Source: Thermoplasmatales archaeon (lineage in GTDB: Archaea; Thermoplasmatota; E2; DHVEG-1). From it: 23,582 nt of DNA. Shown here piece by piece: positions 15,600-23,261 of the stretch. The notes under the pieces are model-generated. The model saw only the letters and a program-made list of their open reading frames with translations. It was not told the DNA's origin and did not search any database. Position numbers and translations under genes: made by a program. Numbering within the stretch: position 1 is the first letter of the stretch; every line of letters begins with the position of its first letter. The stretch is from positions 1 through 23,582 of the forward strand of contig JAGMDE010000015.1 in assembly GCA_023128855.1 (NCBI GenBank), given 5' to 3'.

Positions 15600-15607
15600 T
15601 TATAAAG
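15600..15607 (+). promoter_or_regulatory. TATA element for the zinc-ribbon minigene
   Basis: TTATAAAG, preceded by a purine-rich BRE-like stretch, is centred about 26 nt before the ATG at 15629. No SD precedes that ATG, so a leaderless message is predicted. Confidence 0.5.
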
Positions 15608-15628
15608 AATTAAGTAATTTAGATTATA

Positions 15629-15799
15629 ATGGATCAAGAATGTTCAAGATGTGGGAAGAAATTCAAAGATATCTTTGATACTCTTGTAAGATGTGATTAT
15701 GTTGAACCGGGTAAAGGTAAACCATATGAATGGCATCTTTGTATAAATTGTAGAAAAAAGCTAATAGAATGGTTTGAATCAACAGAAAACAAATATTAA
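15629..15799 (+). CDS. Small zinc-ribbon protein, 56 aa
   Basis: A short gene encoding 56 residues with two CXXC knuckles: C5-C8 (CSRCGKK) near the N-terminus and C38-C41 (LCINCRKK) after a 29-residue spacer, followed by a short helix (LIEWFEST). This is the layout of a single zinc ribbon or treble-clef-like zinc-binding domain, often a nucleic-acid or protein-binding module. Support for a real gene: a TATA element 26 nt upstream fitting leaderless expression, paired cysteine knuckles, and no competing gene. Its stop overlaps the convergent PEPCK stop by four bases (TTAA). Function unknown. Confidence 0.72.
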   Translation: MDQECSRCGKKFKDIFDTLVRCDYVEPGKGKPYEWHLCINCRKKLIEWFESTENKY

Positions 15800-17685
15800 A
15801 AGGAATTAGGTTTTATATAATCCCCATATTTTTCTTTTGCTTCAAGTAATCTTTTTTGTTGTTCTTCTAAAACTTTGAATACAATATCCGGAGTGTCATG
15901 AACTCGAGTTTTGAAGATTTCTATCGTACGATCAATCTTTGAAAGATTTTCAGGCATTCTTACTGTAAATTGTTCAATGTAATCTTCCGCGGAATAGTCC
16001 TTGTTCAACACTTGTTTAAATAATTGCTTTAAATCTTTATATAATGGTATAAAACCTGTTGGAGTTTCTATAGCTTCAACTTCGTTATTCACTCGTAGCT
16101 CCATCCATTTAAGCCATACTGCCTTGTCGTTTTTATGATTTAGCCATTTCCCATTTTTACCTCTTAAAAAGTAATTTACCGAAAATATTTTTGGAGGATT
16201 TTTTACACTGTTTCCAAATTTTAAATTATCCTCGATATAACGTCCAATTGGGATAGATAAGAAATCCAAGTTTGACATTGGATTAAAAACTCTAACGCCC
16301 TCTTTACCTAATGTTGCAGCAGTTGTCTCAGATTCAAGACATGCACCTTTAGTAACAAGTCCATGAGTCCAATCAAATGATTCCTCAACTGGGACAGAAG
16401 TATCTGAATCTCGTCCACCATAAATAACTCCACTTACTTCTACGCCCTTAGGATCATGTAGTGTTGGATCTACATTATCAAGTATATCCATTTTAAATGT
16501 AAAACGAGCGTTTTTATGAGAAGGCTTAATCTCATTTCCATCTTTATCTTTCTTTCCTTTAAACCATTCACCTGAGTGGTTAACACCGTTCTCAGGCTTT
16601 TCTCCAGGTTTACCATTCCAATAAACCTTTTTGTCGTTGTATACTAATTGATTTGTAAAAATGATTTCAGCAGGCATGTTCAATGCCTTCCATTGAAGCA
16701 GATCATCCCTGTCATTTATACCATCAATGATACCAAAGATACCTGACTCAACGTTAACTGTTCTAATCTTCCCATCAATATTACGCAAGTATGCAATATC
16801 ATCACCGACAATTGTTTCTCCATTAATCATAGCAGTTGATGTTTTACCACACATTGATGGAAAAGCTCCAGTAAAATAACTAACACGATCGTTTTTTCCA
16901 TGAACTCCCATAACTAGCATGTGTTCTGTAAGCCAACCATTTTTAGAAGCACGATTTATAGCAAGTCGCATTGCCAGTTTTTTTAATCCTATTGTGTTGC
17001 CACCATATTGAGTATTGGCACTATAGATGACTTCATCCTCAAGATCAATGTATACACGTCTTTTATCAATATTTTTACTTACTAAAAGACCTAAACCTGC
17101 TTCATCTAACTGTCCTTGAGAATGAACAAATTTGAAAAATTTTGCATTTTTTCCTTGTCTTAAAAATTCTTGATAACCCTGCCGATATAACAAATCTTCA
17201 CTATGTGCTACATATGCTGAATCTGTTAACTGAACACAAGGGATGGAAAATAGAGAATTTTTTGGCCCAAGACAGAAGAATTTTATAAAAAGTTCATGAC
17301 CCTCCATGATATTTTCCATTATCTCATAAATTTCCTTTAATCCCTTATCTCTATCCATCGTATTAAGTTCAGGTCCAAGATCTTTACTAGGTGAAACAAG
17401 GAATTTTGTCCTTGGCTTATCACGAGCCTGATCATAAAAACCATCAAAATGAATTGTATGTCCCTCTATTGCTAATTTTGCTTCTTCATGGTTATTAATA
17501 GCAGCTTCTCGTGTATATTGAAGATCTTCTTTGCTATCTGTACAAACAGTAATTTTTGCAGGATTACATAAATCAATATATTTTGCGATAAATTCATTAA
17601 GTTTAGGATTTTTTATCTTCATAATTTTTTGATAATCCTTAGAACTTAACCTTTCTTCTAGATAATTCACTGTTTTTTGATCCAT
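15796..17685 (-). CDS. pckG: Phosphoenolpyruvate carboxykinase (GTP)
   Basis: Catalyses oxaloacetate + GTP <-> PEP + GDP + CO2, in gluconeogenesis or, reversed, anaplerosis. At 629 residues it has the normal GTP-PEPCK length. Visible motifs: YGGNTIGLKK (227-236, PEP/oxaloacetate binding with K235/K236), H255 in TEHML (metal ligand), the kinase-1 P-loop GAFPSMCGKTST (273-284) with the hyper-reactive C279 that marks the GTP class, kinase-2 GDDIAYLR (294-301), and the TKGACLESETTAA lid region. All key residues appear intact. The minus-strand start at 17685 has GAAGGAA just upstream and a TATA element at about 17711-17718. It is a single gene, convergent with the zinc-ribbon gene and divergent from the hydrogenase operon. 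Confidence 0.96.
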   Translation of the reverse strand: MDQKTVNYLEERLSSKDYQKIMKIKNPKLNEFIAKYIDLCNPAKITVCTDSKEDLQYTREAAINNHEEAKLAIEGHTIHFDGFYDQARDKPRTKFLVSPSKDLGPELNTMDRDKGLKEIYEIMENIMEGHELFIKFFCLGPKNSLFSIPCVQLTDSAYVAHSEDLLYRQGYQEFLRQGKNAKFFKFVHSQGQLDEAGLGLLVSKNIDKRRVYIDLEDEVIYSANTQYGGNTIGLKKLAMRLAINRASKNGWLTEHMLVMGVHGKNDRVSYFTGAFPSMCGKTSTAMINGETIVGDDIAYLRNIDGKIRTVNVESGIFGIIDGINDRDDLLQWKALNMPAEIIFTNQLVYNDKKVYWNGKPGEKPENGVNHSGEWFKGKKDKDGNEIKPSHKNARFTFKMDILDNVDPTLHDPKGVEVSGVIYGGRDSDTSVPVEESFDWTHGLVTKGACLESETTAATLGKEGVRVFNPMSNLDFLSIPIGRYIEDNLKFGNSVKNPPKIFSVNYFLRGKNGKWLNHKNDKAVWLKWMELRVNNEVEAIETPTGFIPLYKDLKQLFKQVLNKDYSAEDYIEQFTVRMPENLSKIDRTIEIFKTRVHDTPDIVFKVLEEQQKRLLEAKEKYGDYIKPNSF

Positions 17686-17696
17686 TTGAATTCCTT

Positions 17697-17739
17697 CGTT
17701 TTATAAACGAATTTATATTTTTTAGTTAACAGGGTTTAA
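17697..17739 (-). promoter_or_regulatory. pckG promoter with palindromes
   Basis: On the minus strand a TATA-like ATATAAAT (about 17711-17718) predicts transcription start near 17689, a few bases before the ATG. A 13-bp symmetric element CGTTT-ATA-AAACG (17697-17709) lies between TATA and start. Upstream of TATA, TTAAC-AGGG-TTTAA (17726-17739) is a one-mismatch version of the TTAAC-N4-GTTAA element at the hdr promoter. Operator roles are inferred from position only. Confidence 0.4.
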
Positions 17740-17906
17740 TCTCCTTATTAGAGATGTGGGGTGGTATCTAGTTCCTATACTTAAGCGTATTGTGTTTTTA
17801 AGGTAAAAATGACTGATTTGAATAGCTTATTTTACAGGATAGATAAAACTTCTTAATGCAAATCATTTCAAAAAAATAGTTTATTGTGATTTAACAATTA
17901 ATTTTA

Positions 17907-17929
17907 AATCTTAATATTTGATTAAGATT
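17907..17929. promoter_or_regulatory. Inverted repeat in the hydBGDA promoter
   Basis: AATCTTAA-7 nt-TTAAGATT, a perfect 8-bp inverted repeat, ends 29 bp before the hydB ATG, where the TATA/start region of the hydrogenase operon must lie (AT-rich elements 17901-17919). It may be a regulator site. The SurR motif GTTNNNAAC that controls sulfhydrogenases in Thermococcales was not found nearby. Confidence 0.45.
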
Positions 17930-17958
17930 ATTTTCTAAAGCGGGAAAAGAAGGTTATC

Positions 17959-18999
17959 ATGGACGCTTATACCATAGAAAAAAAAGATATGAAAATTCTT
18001 CTTAAAAGATTTCAAGAGGATTACAAAGTATTTGGTCCTATAAAACCAGGACTTGAATCGAAATTCGATGAAATAAAATCAATAGAACAGCTACATCTTG
18101 ATTATATTTCAACTGTTCTTCCGCCAAAAAAATTCTTCCATCCTCCTAAAGAAGCTATGTTTTCTTATAAAATCGAAAAGGGGAGATTTACATCAAAAGA
18201 AATTAAGCAGAATGAGAAAATATTGATCATAGGAATACATCCCTGTGATGTATATGCTCTACTCAAATTGGATAAACTTTTTTCAGGAGATTTCAAGGAT
18301 CCATATTATCAAAACAGAAGAAAAAATTGTGTTATAGTAGCTCTTAATTGTGTAAAACCTAGTGAATATTCATTTTGCAGTTCCATGAATACAGGTCCCT
18401 TTTTGGACAAGGGATATGATATTTTACTTACAGATATTGGTACAAAATATCTTATCGAGTTGGGAACAAAAACAGGTGAGAAACTTATTGAAGGATTAAA
18501 TCTAAAAAAAGCCACAAAGGACAATTACCATGAGAAAAAGAGAAGGCTAGAGACATCAAAGAAAAAAATTAAGAAATCCATGGATGCTTTAAAAATTTCA
18601 AGAATCGCTCAAAAAAATCTACATCATGAGGTTTGGTTTGATTTGGGAGAATGCGGCGGAGTTGCTGGTTCACTTCCATGCTTATCCTGTGGTTCATGTA
18701 CATTTGTTTGTCCGACTTGTTATTGTTATGATGTTTATGACACAGTTGATTTTTCTTTAAAAAGTGGAACTAGAAATCGTGAGCTTGATTCCTGCCAATT
18801 ACTAGAATACGGTGAAGTTGCTCATGGTGGTAACTTTCGTAAAGATAGAAAAGATAGAATCCGCCATTGGATGCTATGTAAATTTGGTGTTGCAGCAGGT
18901 GGCAGTAACTCCAGCTGTGTAGGTTGCGGTCGATGTATTCGGGTTTGTCCTTCTAAAATTGATATTACAGCAGTGGCAAAGGCAATTGGAGGCGGCTAA
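17959..18999 (+). CDS. hydB: Sulfhydrogenase / group 3b [NiFe] hydrogenase beta subunit
   Basis: Electron-transfer subunit of the cytoplasmic NADP-linked hydrogenase (Pyrococcus-type sulfhydrogenase; also related to anaerobic sulfite reductase AsrA). The 346 residues carry GIHPCDVYAL (92-101), typical of the family, and two C-terminal [4Fe-4S] ferredoxin motifs: CLSCGSCTFVCPTC (C241, C244, C247, C251, plus C254/C256) and CVGCGRCIRVCPS (C320, C323, C326, C330). The start has GAAGGT four bases upstream. It is first in the hydB-hydG-hydD-hydA operon, the same beta-gamma-delta-alpha order as in Pyrococcus. In the complex it relays electrons between the gamma flavoprotein and the delta/alpha hydrogenase module. 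S0 reduction by this module is possible but not shown by sequence. Confidence 0.94.
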   Translation: MDAYTIEKKDMKILLKRFQEDYKVFGPIKPGLESKFDEIKSIEQLHLDYISTVLPPKKFFHPPKEAMFSYKIEKGRFTSKEIKQNEKILIIGIHPCDVYALLKLDKLFSGDFKDPYYQNRRKNCVIVALNCVKPSEYSFCSSMNTGPFLDKGYDILLTDIGTKYLIELGTKTGEKLIEGLNLKKATKDNYHEKKRRLETSKKKIKKSMDALKISRIAQKNLHHEVWFDLGECGGVAGSLPCLSCGSCTFVCPTCYCYDVYDTVDFSLKSGTRNRELDSCQLLEYGEVAHGGNFRKDRKDRIRHWMLCKFGVAAGGSNSSCVGCGRCIRVCPSKIDITAVAKAIGGG

Positions 19000-19003
19000 T
19001 ATT

Positions 19004-19834
19004 ATGAAAAATGACTATTCTCCACATTCAGCTATTATAAAAGATATAATAGTAGAGGCACATGATACTAACACCTATGTTTTAGAATTTACTGATAAAA
19101 AATTTCAAAAAGATTTTTCATGGTGTCCCGGTCAATTCATGATGCTTAGCTTGTTTGGCATAGGAGAATCTGCCATATCCATATCGAAAGTCGGTGACAA
19201 TGGCTCGTTATATTCTACGATTCGAAATGTTGGTAATGTTACTAACTCAATTTTTAATCTGAAAAAAGGAGACTTTATTGGAATACGTGGCCCCTATGGC
19301 CTTGGATGGCCAGTTGATAAATTAAGAGATAAAGATGTGTTGATTGTAGCGGGAGGAATGGGAATTGCTCCATTTAGAGGGCTCATTAACTACATTAAAG
19401 ATTCCAGGAAAAATTTTAGGCGTTTGGAGATCCTTTACGGTGCCAGGACTCCTGAAGATATGATTTTTAGATATGATTTTAAAGATTGGCGTAAAATAAA
19501 GAATTCAAACCTTGATCTTACAGTAGATGAGATATCTATTGGTAGTAGATCTAGTTGCAAGATTGGTCTTGTTACATCTTGCTTCCCTAGTATGAAAATA
19601 CATCATAGAAATGCAGTAGCTCTGATATGTGGTCCAGAAATAATGATGCGTTATGCAGCAAAATGTCTTGAAACAATAGGATTCAAAGACGAACAAATCT
19701 ATCTTTCACTTGAACGACGTATGAAATGCGGTATCGGTAAATGTGGTCACTGTCAAGTAGGTTTGAAGTATGCTTGTAAGGATGGGCCTGTATTTAACTA
19801 CGCTGAAATTAAACAATTCATCCACCCATTATGA
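19004..19834 (+). CDS. hydG: Sulfhydrogenase gamma subunit, FAD/NAD(P)-binding
   Basis: The NAD(P)H-handling flavoprotein of the group 3b hydrogenase, a ferredoxin-NADP-reductase fold of 276 residues. FAD-binding region: CPGQFMMLS (41-49), ESAISIS, and RNVGNVT (74-80). The pyridine-nucleotide site includes GPYGLGWP (96-103) and VAGGMGIAPFRG (115-126). A C-terminal [2Fe-2S] site has C242, C247, C250 and C258 (MKCGIGKCGHC...ACKDGPVF), as in related dihydroorotate dehydrogenase electron-transfer subunits. The start is the ATG at 19004, four bases after the hydB stop, with GGAGG upstream spanning the hydB end; the longer open frame to 18959 overlaps hydB and lacks a start of this quality. NADP versus NAD preference cannot be read with confidence. 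Confidence 0.94.
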   Translation: MKNDYSPHSAIIKDIIVEAHDTNTYVLEFTDKKFQKDFSWCPGQFMMLSLFGIGESAISISKVGDNGSLYSTIRNVGNVTNSIFNLKKGDFIGIRGPYGLGWPVDKLRDKDVLIVAGGMGIAPFRGLINYIKDSRKNFRRLEILYGARTPEDMIFRYDFKDWRKIKNSNLDLTVDEISIGSRSSCKIGLVTSCFPSMKIHHRNAVALICGPEIMMRYAAKCLETIGFKDEQIYLSLERRMKCGIGKCGHCQVGLKYACKDGPVFNYAEIKQFIHPL

Positions 19835-19842
19835 GGTAAAAA

Positions 19843-20604
19843 ATGAATAAAAAACCAAAGATGGCAATATTCAAATTCACTGGTTGTGCAGGATGTCAAT
19901 TAGAATTCCTTCACTTAGAAGATGAATTTCTAGATTTGTTAGACTTATTTGACATTCGATATTGGAAAATGATAAAACGAGATAACGACGAAAAAGAATG
20001 GGATATAAGTCTGGTAGAAGGTGGAATCTCAACTCCTCGGGAAATAGAAGAAATAAAACAGATTAGAAAGAAAACAAAATTCCTAGTAGCCTTCGGAGAC
20101 TGCGCAATAGGTGGATGTATCCCTTCTATTAGAAATTGGACCCCACAAATGGAAGTAGAGGACTATGTTTATCCAGATACATCGAGCATTCATTCGATGA
20201 AAGTTACGGGCATCGGCGAATATGTAAAAGTTGACGAAATTTTAAAGGGCTGTCCGCCTCATAGAGATACCTTAATTGAACTTTTTAAATCAGCTCTCTT
20301 AAAAATAAGGCCAAGATTGAGGAAACATTCTGTTTGTGTAGAGTGCAAATTTAATGACAATGAATGCCTCCTCACAAGTAAAAAAATGGCTTGCATGGGA
20401 CCAGTTATAAGTGCAGGATGTGGAGCAATTTGTCCAACTCTCGGTAGAGTATGTGAAGGTTGTTTTGGACCGATGAGTAATCCAAATGCTGCTGCACTTG
20501 CAGAGATTTTCAAAGATATGGGCCTTAATGATAAAGATATCAAACGGAAGTTTAGAAAATATGCAGGTATGAGTCCAGAATTTAGAATGGAGGCAGGGCA
20601 CTAA
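19843..20604 (+). CDS. hydD: Sulfhydrogenase delta subunit ([NiFe] hydrogenase small subunit)
   Basis: The small subunit that accepts electrons from the NiFe site through iron-sulfur clusters. The 253 residues start with the proximal-cluster signature FTGCAGCQ (C15, C18), continue with FGDCAIGGC and KGCPPHRD, which supply the remaining proximal ligands, and end with a Cys-rich region (CVECKFNDNEC, CMGPVISAGCGAICP, CEGCFGP) for the medial and distal clusters. There is no Tat signal, so the enzyme is cytoplasmic, as expected for group 3b. GAGGT just before the ATG overlaps the hydG stop, and the stop overlaps the hydA start by one base (TAATG), so the four genes are translationally coupled. Confidence 0.94.
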   Translation: MNKKPKMAIFKFTGCAGCQLEFLHLEDEFLDLLDLFDIRYWKMIKRDNDEKEWDISLVEGGISTPREIEEIKQIRKKTKFLVAFGDCAIGGCIPSIRNWTPQMEVEDYVYPDTSSIHSMKVTGIGEYVKVDEILKGCPPHRDTLIELFKSALLKIRPRLRKHSVCVECKFNDNECLLTSKKMACMGPVISAGCGAICPTLGRVCEGCFGPMSNPNAAALAEIFKDMGLNDKDIKRKFRKYAGMSPEFRMEAGH

Positions 20605-21866
20605 TGAAAGAAAAAACAATAAAGGTAGACTACATCGCTCGGGTTGAAGGGCAAGGCGCTCTGAACTTAGATATAACAAAAGATGGAAAGATTGAAAATC
20701 TTCAATTTCAAGTATTTGAACCACCGCGTTTTTTTGAATCTTTTCTTATCGGCAGAAGATACGATGAAGTTATGGAGCTTACATCCAGAATCTGTGGGAT
20801 ATGCCCAGTTGCTCATCAAATAACATCACTTAGAGCAATTGAAAATGCACTTTGTATAGAACCAAGTCAACAAACAAAGGATCTGCGTAAACTAATAGCA
20901 ATCAGTGCACATATACAGAGTAATGTACTCAGTATGTACTTTTTATCACTACCAGATCTAATGGGATATGAAAGCATTATCCCAATGGCAAAAGATCACA
21001 ATAAAATAGTAAAAAGAGGTTTGAAACTTAAGAAACTTGGAAATGATATTACGGATCTTATAGGGGGACGAGCAGTACACCCAGTAACAATGTTAGTCGA
21101 TGGATTTTCTGCACTGCCAAGTAAAAATAAATTGCAAGTAATTAGAAAACGCTTGAAAGAAGCAAAACAAGATGCATTTGATACAGTTGATCTTTTTTCA
21201 GAAGTTGAAATCCCAGAGTTTACTCGTAAATGTGAACATATTGCAATTTCAGATCCTAAAGAATATGCCATAAACAAAGGTCGTTTCAAATCTACAGAAG
21301 GGCTAGACACAGAAGAAACGTTTTACAGAGATCATATTTATGAGAAACAAGCAGCCTATTCAACAGCACTTCACTCTCATGTGAGAAATAGAGATTCATT
21401 CATGGTAGGTCCCTTACCGCGTGTAAATATAAATTTTAAACAACTCTCATCAGATGCAAAGGAAGCAGCAAAACGCAGTGGCATAAAATTCCCAAATTAC
21501 AATCCATTTGTGTCTCATCTGGCACGAGCAATAGAATTAGTTCATGATATCGATGAATCTATTAAAATAATAGATAGACTTCAATTAAAGGAGGAAAAAA
21601 GAGAAATTACATGCAAATCAGGTTATGGTTCTGCTATTACAGAAGCCCCTAGAGGGAGTCTATATCATGGTTTTGATCTTGACAACAATGGCATTGTTAG
21701 AGGAGCAGATATTGTTCCGCCAACTGCACATAATGCTTACAATATTGAAAAAGATATGAATGAGTTTGTCAAAACAATAATAGATCTACCTCTAGATGAA
21801 ATTACATTAAAATGTGAGATGCTTGTAAGAGCATATGACCCATGTATTTCTTGTTCAGTTCATTAA
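20604..21866 (+). CDS. hydA: Sulfhydrogenase alpha subunit ([NiFe] large subunit) without C-terminal peptide
   Basis: Catalytic large subunit binding the NiFe(CN)2CO centre. Motif L1 is RICGICPVAH (C64, C67), the proton-path glutamate region is ARVEGQG (E15), and motif L2 is DPCISCSVH (C414, C417, H420). At 420 residues the protein is normal for group 3b except at its end: the stop codon follows H420 directly. Most NiFe large subunits are made with a short extension after this histidine (VVRL in the Pyrococcus enzyme, from memory) that a specific endopeptidase removes after nickel insertion. The codons after the stop do not encode a recognisable extension. It is last in the operon; no maturation gene (hypA-F or protease) is in the window. 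Confidence 0.94.
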   Translation: MKEKTIKVDYIARVEGQGALNLDITKDGKIENLQFQVFEPPRFFESFLIGRRYDEVMELTSRICGICPVAHQITSLRAIENALCIEPSQQTKDLRKLIAISAHIQSNVLSMYFLSLPDLMGYESIIPMAKDHNKIVKRGLKLKKLGNDITDLIGGRAVHPVTMLVDGFSALPSKNKLQVIRKRLKEAKQDAFDTVDLFSEVEIPEFTRKCEHIAISDPKEYAINKGRFKSTEGLDTEETFYRDHIYEKQAAYSTALHSHVRNRDSFMVGPLPRVNINFKQLSSDAKEAAKRSGIKFPNYNPFVSHLARAIELVHDIDESIKIIDRLQLKEEKREITCKSGYGSAITEAPRGSLYHGFDLDNNGIVRGADIVPPTAHNAYNIEKDMNEFVKTIIDLPLDEITLKCEMLVRAYDPCISCSVH

Positions 21867-21896
21867 TGCCTTCTTTGGTGTTTAATAGAACTTAAA

Positions 21897-21915
21897 TATT
21901 TATTTCAAATAAATA
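21897..21915. repeat. 19-bp AT palindrome downstream of hydA
   Basis: TATTTATTT-C-AAATAAATA is a perfect 9-bp inverted repeat around one base, starting 31 bp after the hydA stop. It could form a weak hairpin at the 3' end of the hyd transcript, or be a protein site; an A/T-only palindrome may also arise by chance. Confidence 0.45.
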
Positions 21916-22146
21916 GTTTAGAGCGAGCTAATATTGGAAATACTCCCCCTGCGAAATTGACTAATTTGCAAAGATAAATAACTTGTATCTATGATTAACG
22001 AGAGGCTATAAAAAGGTGTTAGGCGTAATTAATAAATCCCATATTCCTATTTTAGGGCAGTGTAAAGTCAACCAAGATCGGTAACATTAGTTGTATAAGT
22101 GTGATTTGTCGAAAAACAGTAATAAAACTCTATAGTTATCCAAAAG

Positions 22147-22181
22147 AGGTAACATTTTCTCTCCTTAGATAGATGTTACCT
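22147..22181. repeat. AGGTAACAT inverted repeat with neighbouring copies
   Basis: AGGTAACAT (22147-22155) and ATGTTACCT (22173-22181) form a perfect 9-bp inverted repeat separated by 17 nt. A third copy, GGTAACAT, lies at 22080-22087 and a partial one, ATGTTAC, at 22182-22188. The cluster may be a hairpin or a binding-site array; no gene start lies close by. Confidence 0.5.
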
Positions 22182-22233
22182 ATGTTACTTGACACTTGAC
22201 ATTACAGGCAGAAAAAAATGGGTTTATCGATTA

Positions 22234-22668
22234 TCATGTTTTCTTTTTCTCTGCATCTTGTATTTCTTTTTTTATCCATGATTCAACATTATCACCATAA
22301 AATAGATTCTTCAACTCTTGATCAATATTTGATGGTTTTAAAATCATTATCCAGCCTTTATCATATGGGCTTTTATTTATTAGAGTACAATCATCTTCTA
22401 GTTCTTCATTTACTTTGATGATCTCACCAGACACTGGTGAAACAAATTTACCTACCCATTTAGCAGATTGTATCTTTCCGCATGTTTCACCCTGCGACAC
22501 CTCGTCACCTTCAAACGGCAGGTCAATATATGTTGTGTCGCCAGCGCTTTTTTGATAGAAATCATTCATACCAATTCTTAAGGTCCCATCTGATTCAACC
22601 TTTGCCCATGCATGATCTTTATGGTAGTACAAATCATCTGGTAGATCATATCCCTCTATTTTCGTCAT
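22234..22668 (-). CDS. gcvH: GcvH-like lipoyl-domain protein
   Basis: A 144-residue H-protein fold that would carry a lipoyl group on a lysine. The core matches GcvH: GMNDFYQKSAGDTTYIDLP, then VSQGETCGKIQSAKWVGKFVSPVSGE, where K70 aligns with the lipoylated lysine of the usual ESVKA motif, and NKSPYDKGWIMILKP. The motif around the lysine is divergent (QSAKW), and the C-terminus is about 15 residues longer than a typical 125-130-residue GcvH. No other glycine-cleavage gene (gcvT, gcvPA/PB) is present; instead the neighbours on the same strand are OsmC and MvhD. It may be a lipoate-binding carrier for a redox complex rather than for glycine cleavage. The SD GGAGG lies nine bases before the ATG. 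Confidence 0.85.
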   Translation of the reverse strand: MTKIEGYDLPDDLYYHKDHAWAKVESDGTLRIGMNDFYQKSAGDTTYIDLPFEGDEVSQGETCGKIQSAKWVGKFVSPVSGEIIKVNEELEDDCTLINKSPYDKGWIMILKPSNIDQELKNLFYGDNVESWIKKEIQDAEKKKT

Positions 22669-22748
22669 AATATTATGCCTCCATTATCTTATCAAATAAG
22701 TGTTATTTTGTTATTGATAGTTTATTTATTAAGGTTATGTGTTCATCA

Positions 22749-23189
22749 TTAACCAACAAATATCTCTGGTTCAATACGAACATCAGTCTGAATAGAATTA
22801 GTAATCAAACATGCACGTTCTACCTTTTTCAATATCTTTTCGACAGTCTTTCGATCGTTTTCAGAAGAAACACCGATATTCACCCTAATTTTGATAGAAC
22901 TGAACCTAAAAACACCACCATCTAACTCTGCAGTAGCATTCGCCTTACTTGTATAGGATTTAATAGTTAGATGTTCTTTGTCTGCAAACCAGAGAAACGT
23001 AGTCATAGTACATATTTCTACAGAGGCAAGAAAGAGATCCTCAGACGACCAAATACCAGGGTGCCCTCCAAACTCAGGTGGGCAAGCTACCATGATATCT
23101 GGCTTACCCTCACATCTCAGAACACCTTTCTTCTCAGACGTCCACTCAAGTTGTGTATAATAATGATATTTAACAGGTTCACCTTTCAT
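22749..23189 (-). CDS. OsmC/Ohr-family protein
   Basis: A 146-residue OsmC-fold protein. Members of the family reduce organic hydroperoxides with two cysteines, using lipoylated or thiol partners for re-reduction. Both cysteines are present: C60 in LASVEICTMTTFLWFA at the start of the long helix and C127 in ERACLITNSI. GGHPGIWSSEDLF is the usual segment before the first. The SD GGTGGTG lies nine bases upstream of the ATG. It lies between a GcvH-like lipoyl protein and MvhD, all on the minus strand. Because bacterial Ohr proteins are re-reduced by dihydrolipoyl proteins, the adjacent lipoyl carrier is a plausible electron donor; that link is inferred. Confidence 0.87.
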   Translation of the reverse strand: MKGEPVKYHYYTQLEWTSEKKGVLRCEGKPDIMVACPPEFGGHPGIWSSEDLFLASVEICTMTTFLWFADKEHLTIKSYTSKANATAELDGGVFRFSSIKIRVNIGVSSENDRKTVEKILKKVERACLITNSIQTDVRIEPEIFVG

Positions 23190-23261
23190 AATAATCTACA
23201 CCACCAATCGTTTCCTACTTAAAAACTGCTCCCCAATTACAATAACTTGTATATCTATCTA

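Larger units (their letters stand above)
21867..22233. other. 367-bp gap with inverted repeats, no gene recognised
   Basis: Between the hydA and gcvH-like stops, which converge. I see no open frame with start signals and no tRNA-like cloverleaf. It holds a 19-bp AT palindrome 31 bp after hydA, three full GGTAACAT-type elements near 22080-22180 with a partial fourth, and scattered T-tracts that could end transcription. An unrecognised small RNA cannot be excluded. Confidence 0.5.

Noticed and set aside
15519..15613. A 31-codon hydrophobic plus-strand frame (one possible TM helix)
   Set aside because: No SD or suitably placed TATA; it overlaps the promoter of the minus-strand secreted protein and has no recognisable motif.
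17686..17958. SurR site (GTTNNNAAC) controlling the hydrogenase
   Set aside because: No match was found by eye in the pckG-hydB intergenic region.
21867..21900. A lost C-terminal extension of HydA recoverable by a frameshift or readthrough
   Set aside because: The codons after the stop, in frame 0, do not resemble known hydrogenase C-terminal peptides, and the reading frame before the stop is intact.
21867..22233. tRNA or C/D-box sRNA in the hydA-gcvH gap
   Set aside because: No acceptor-stem pairing, no CCA-proximal T-loop sequence (GGTTCRA) and no clear C (RTGATGA) plus D (CTGA) boxes were found.
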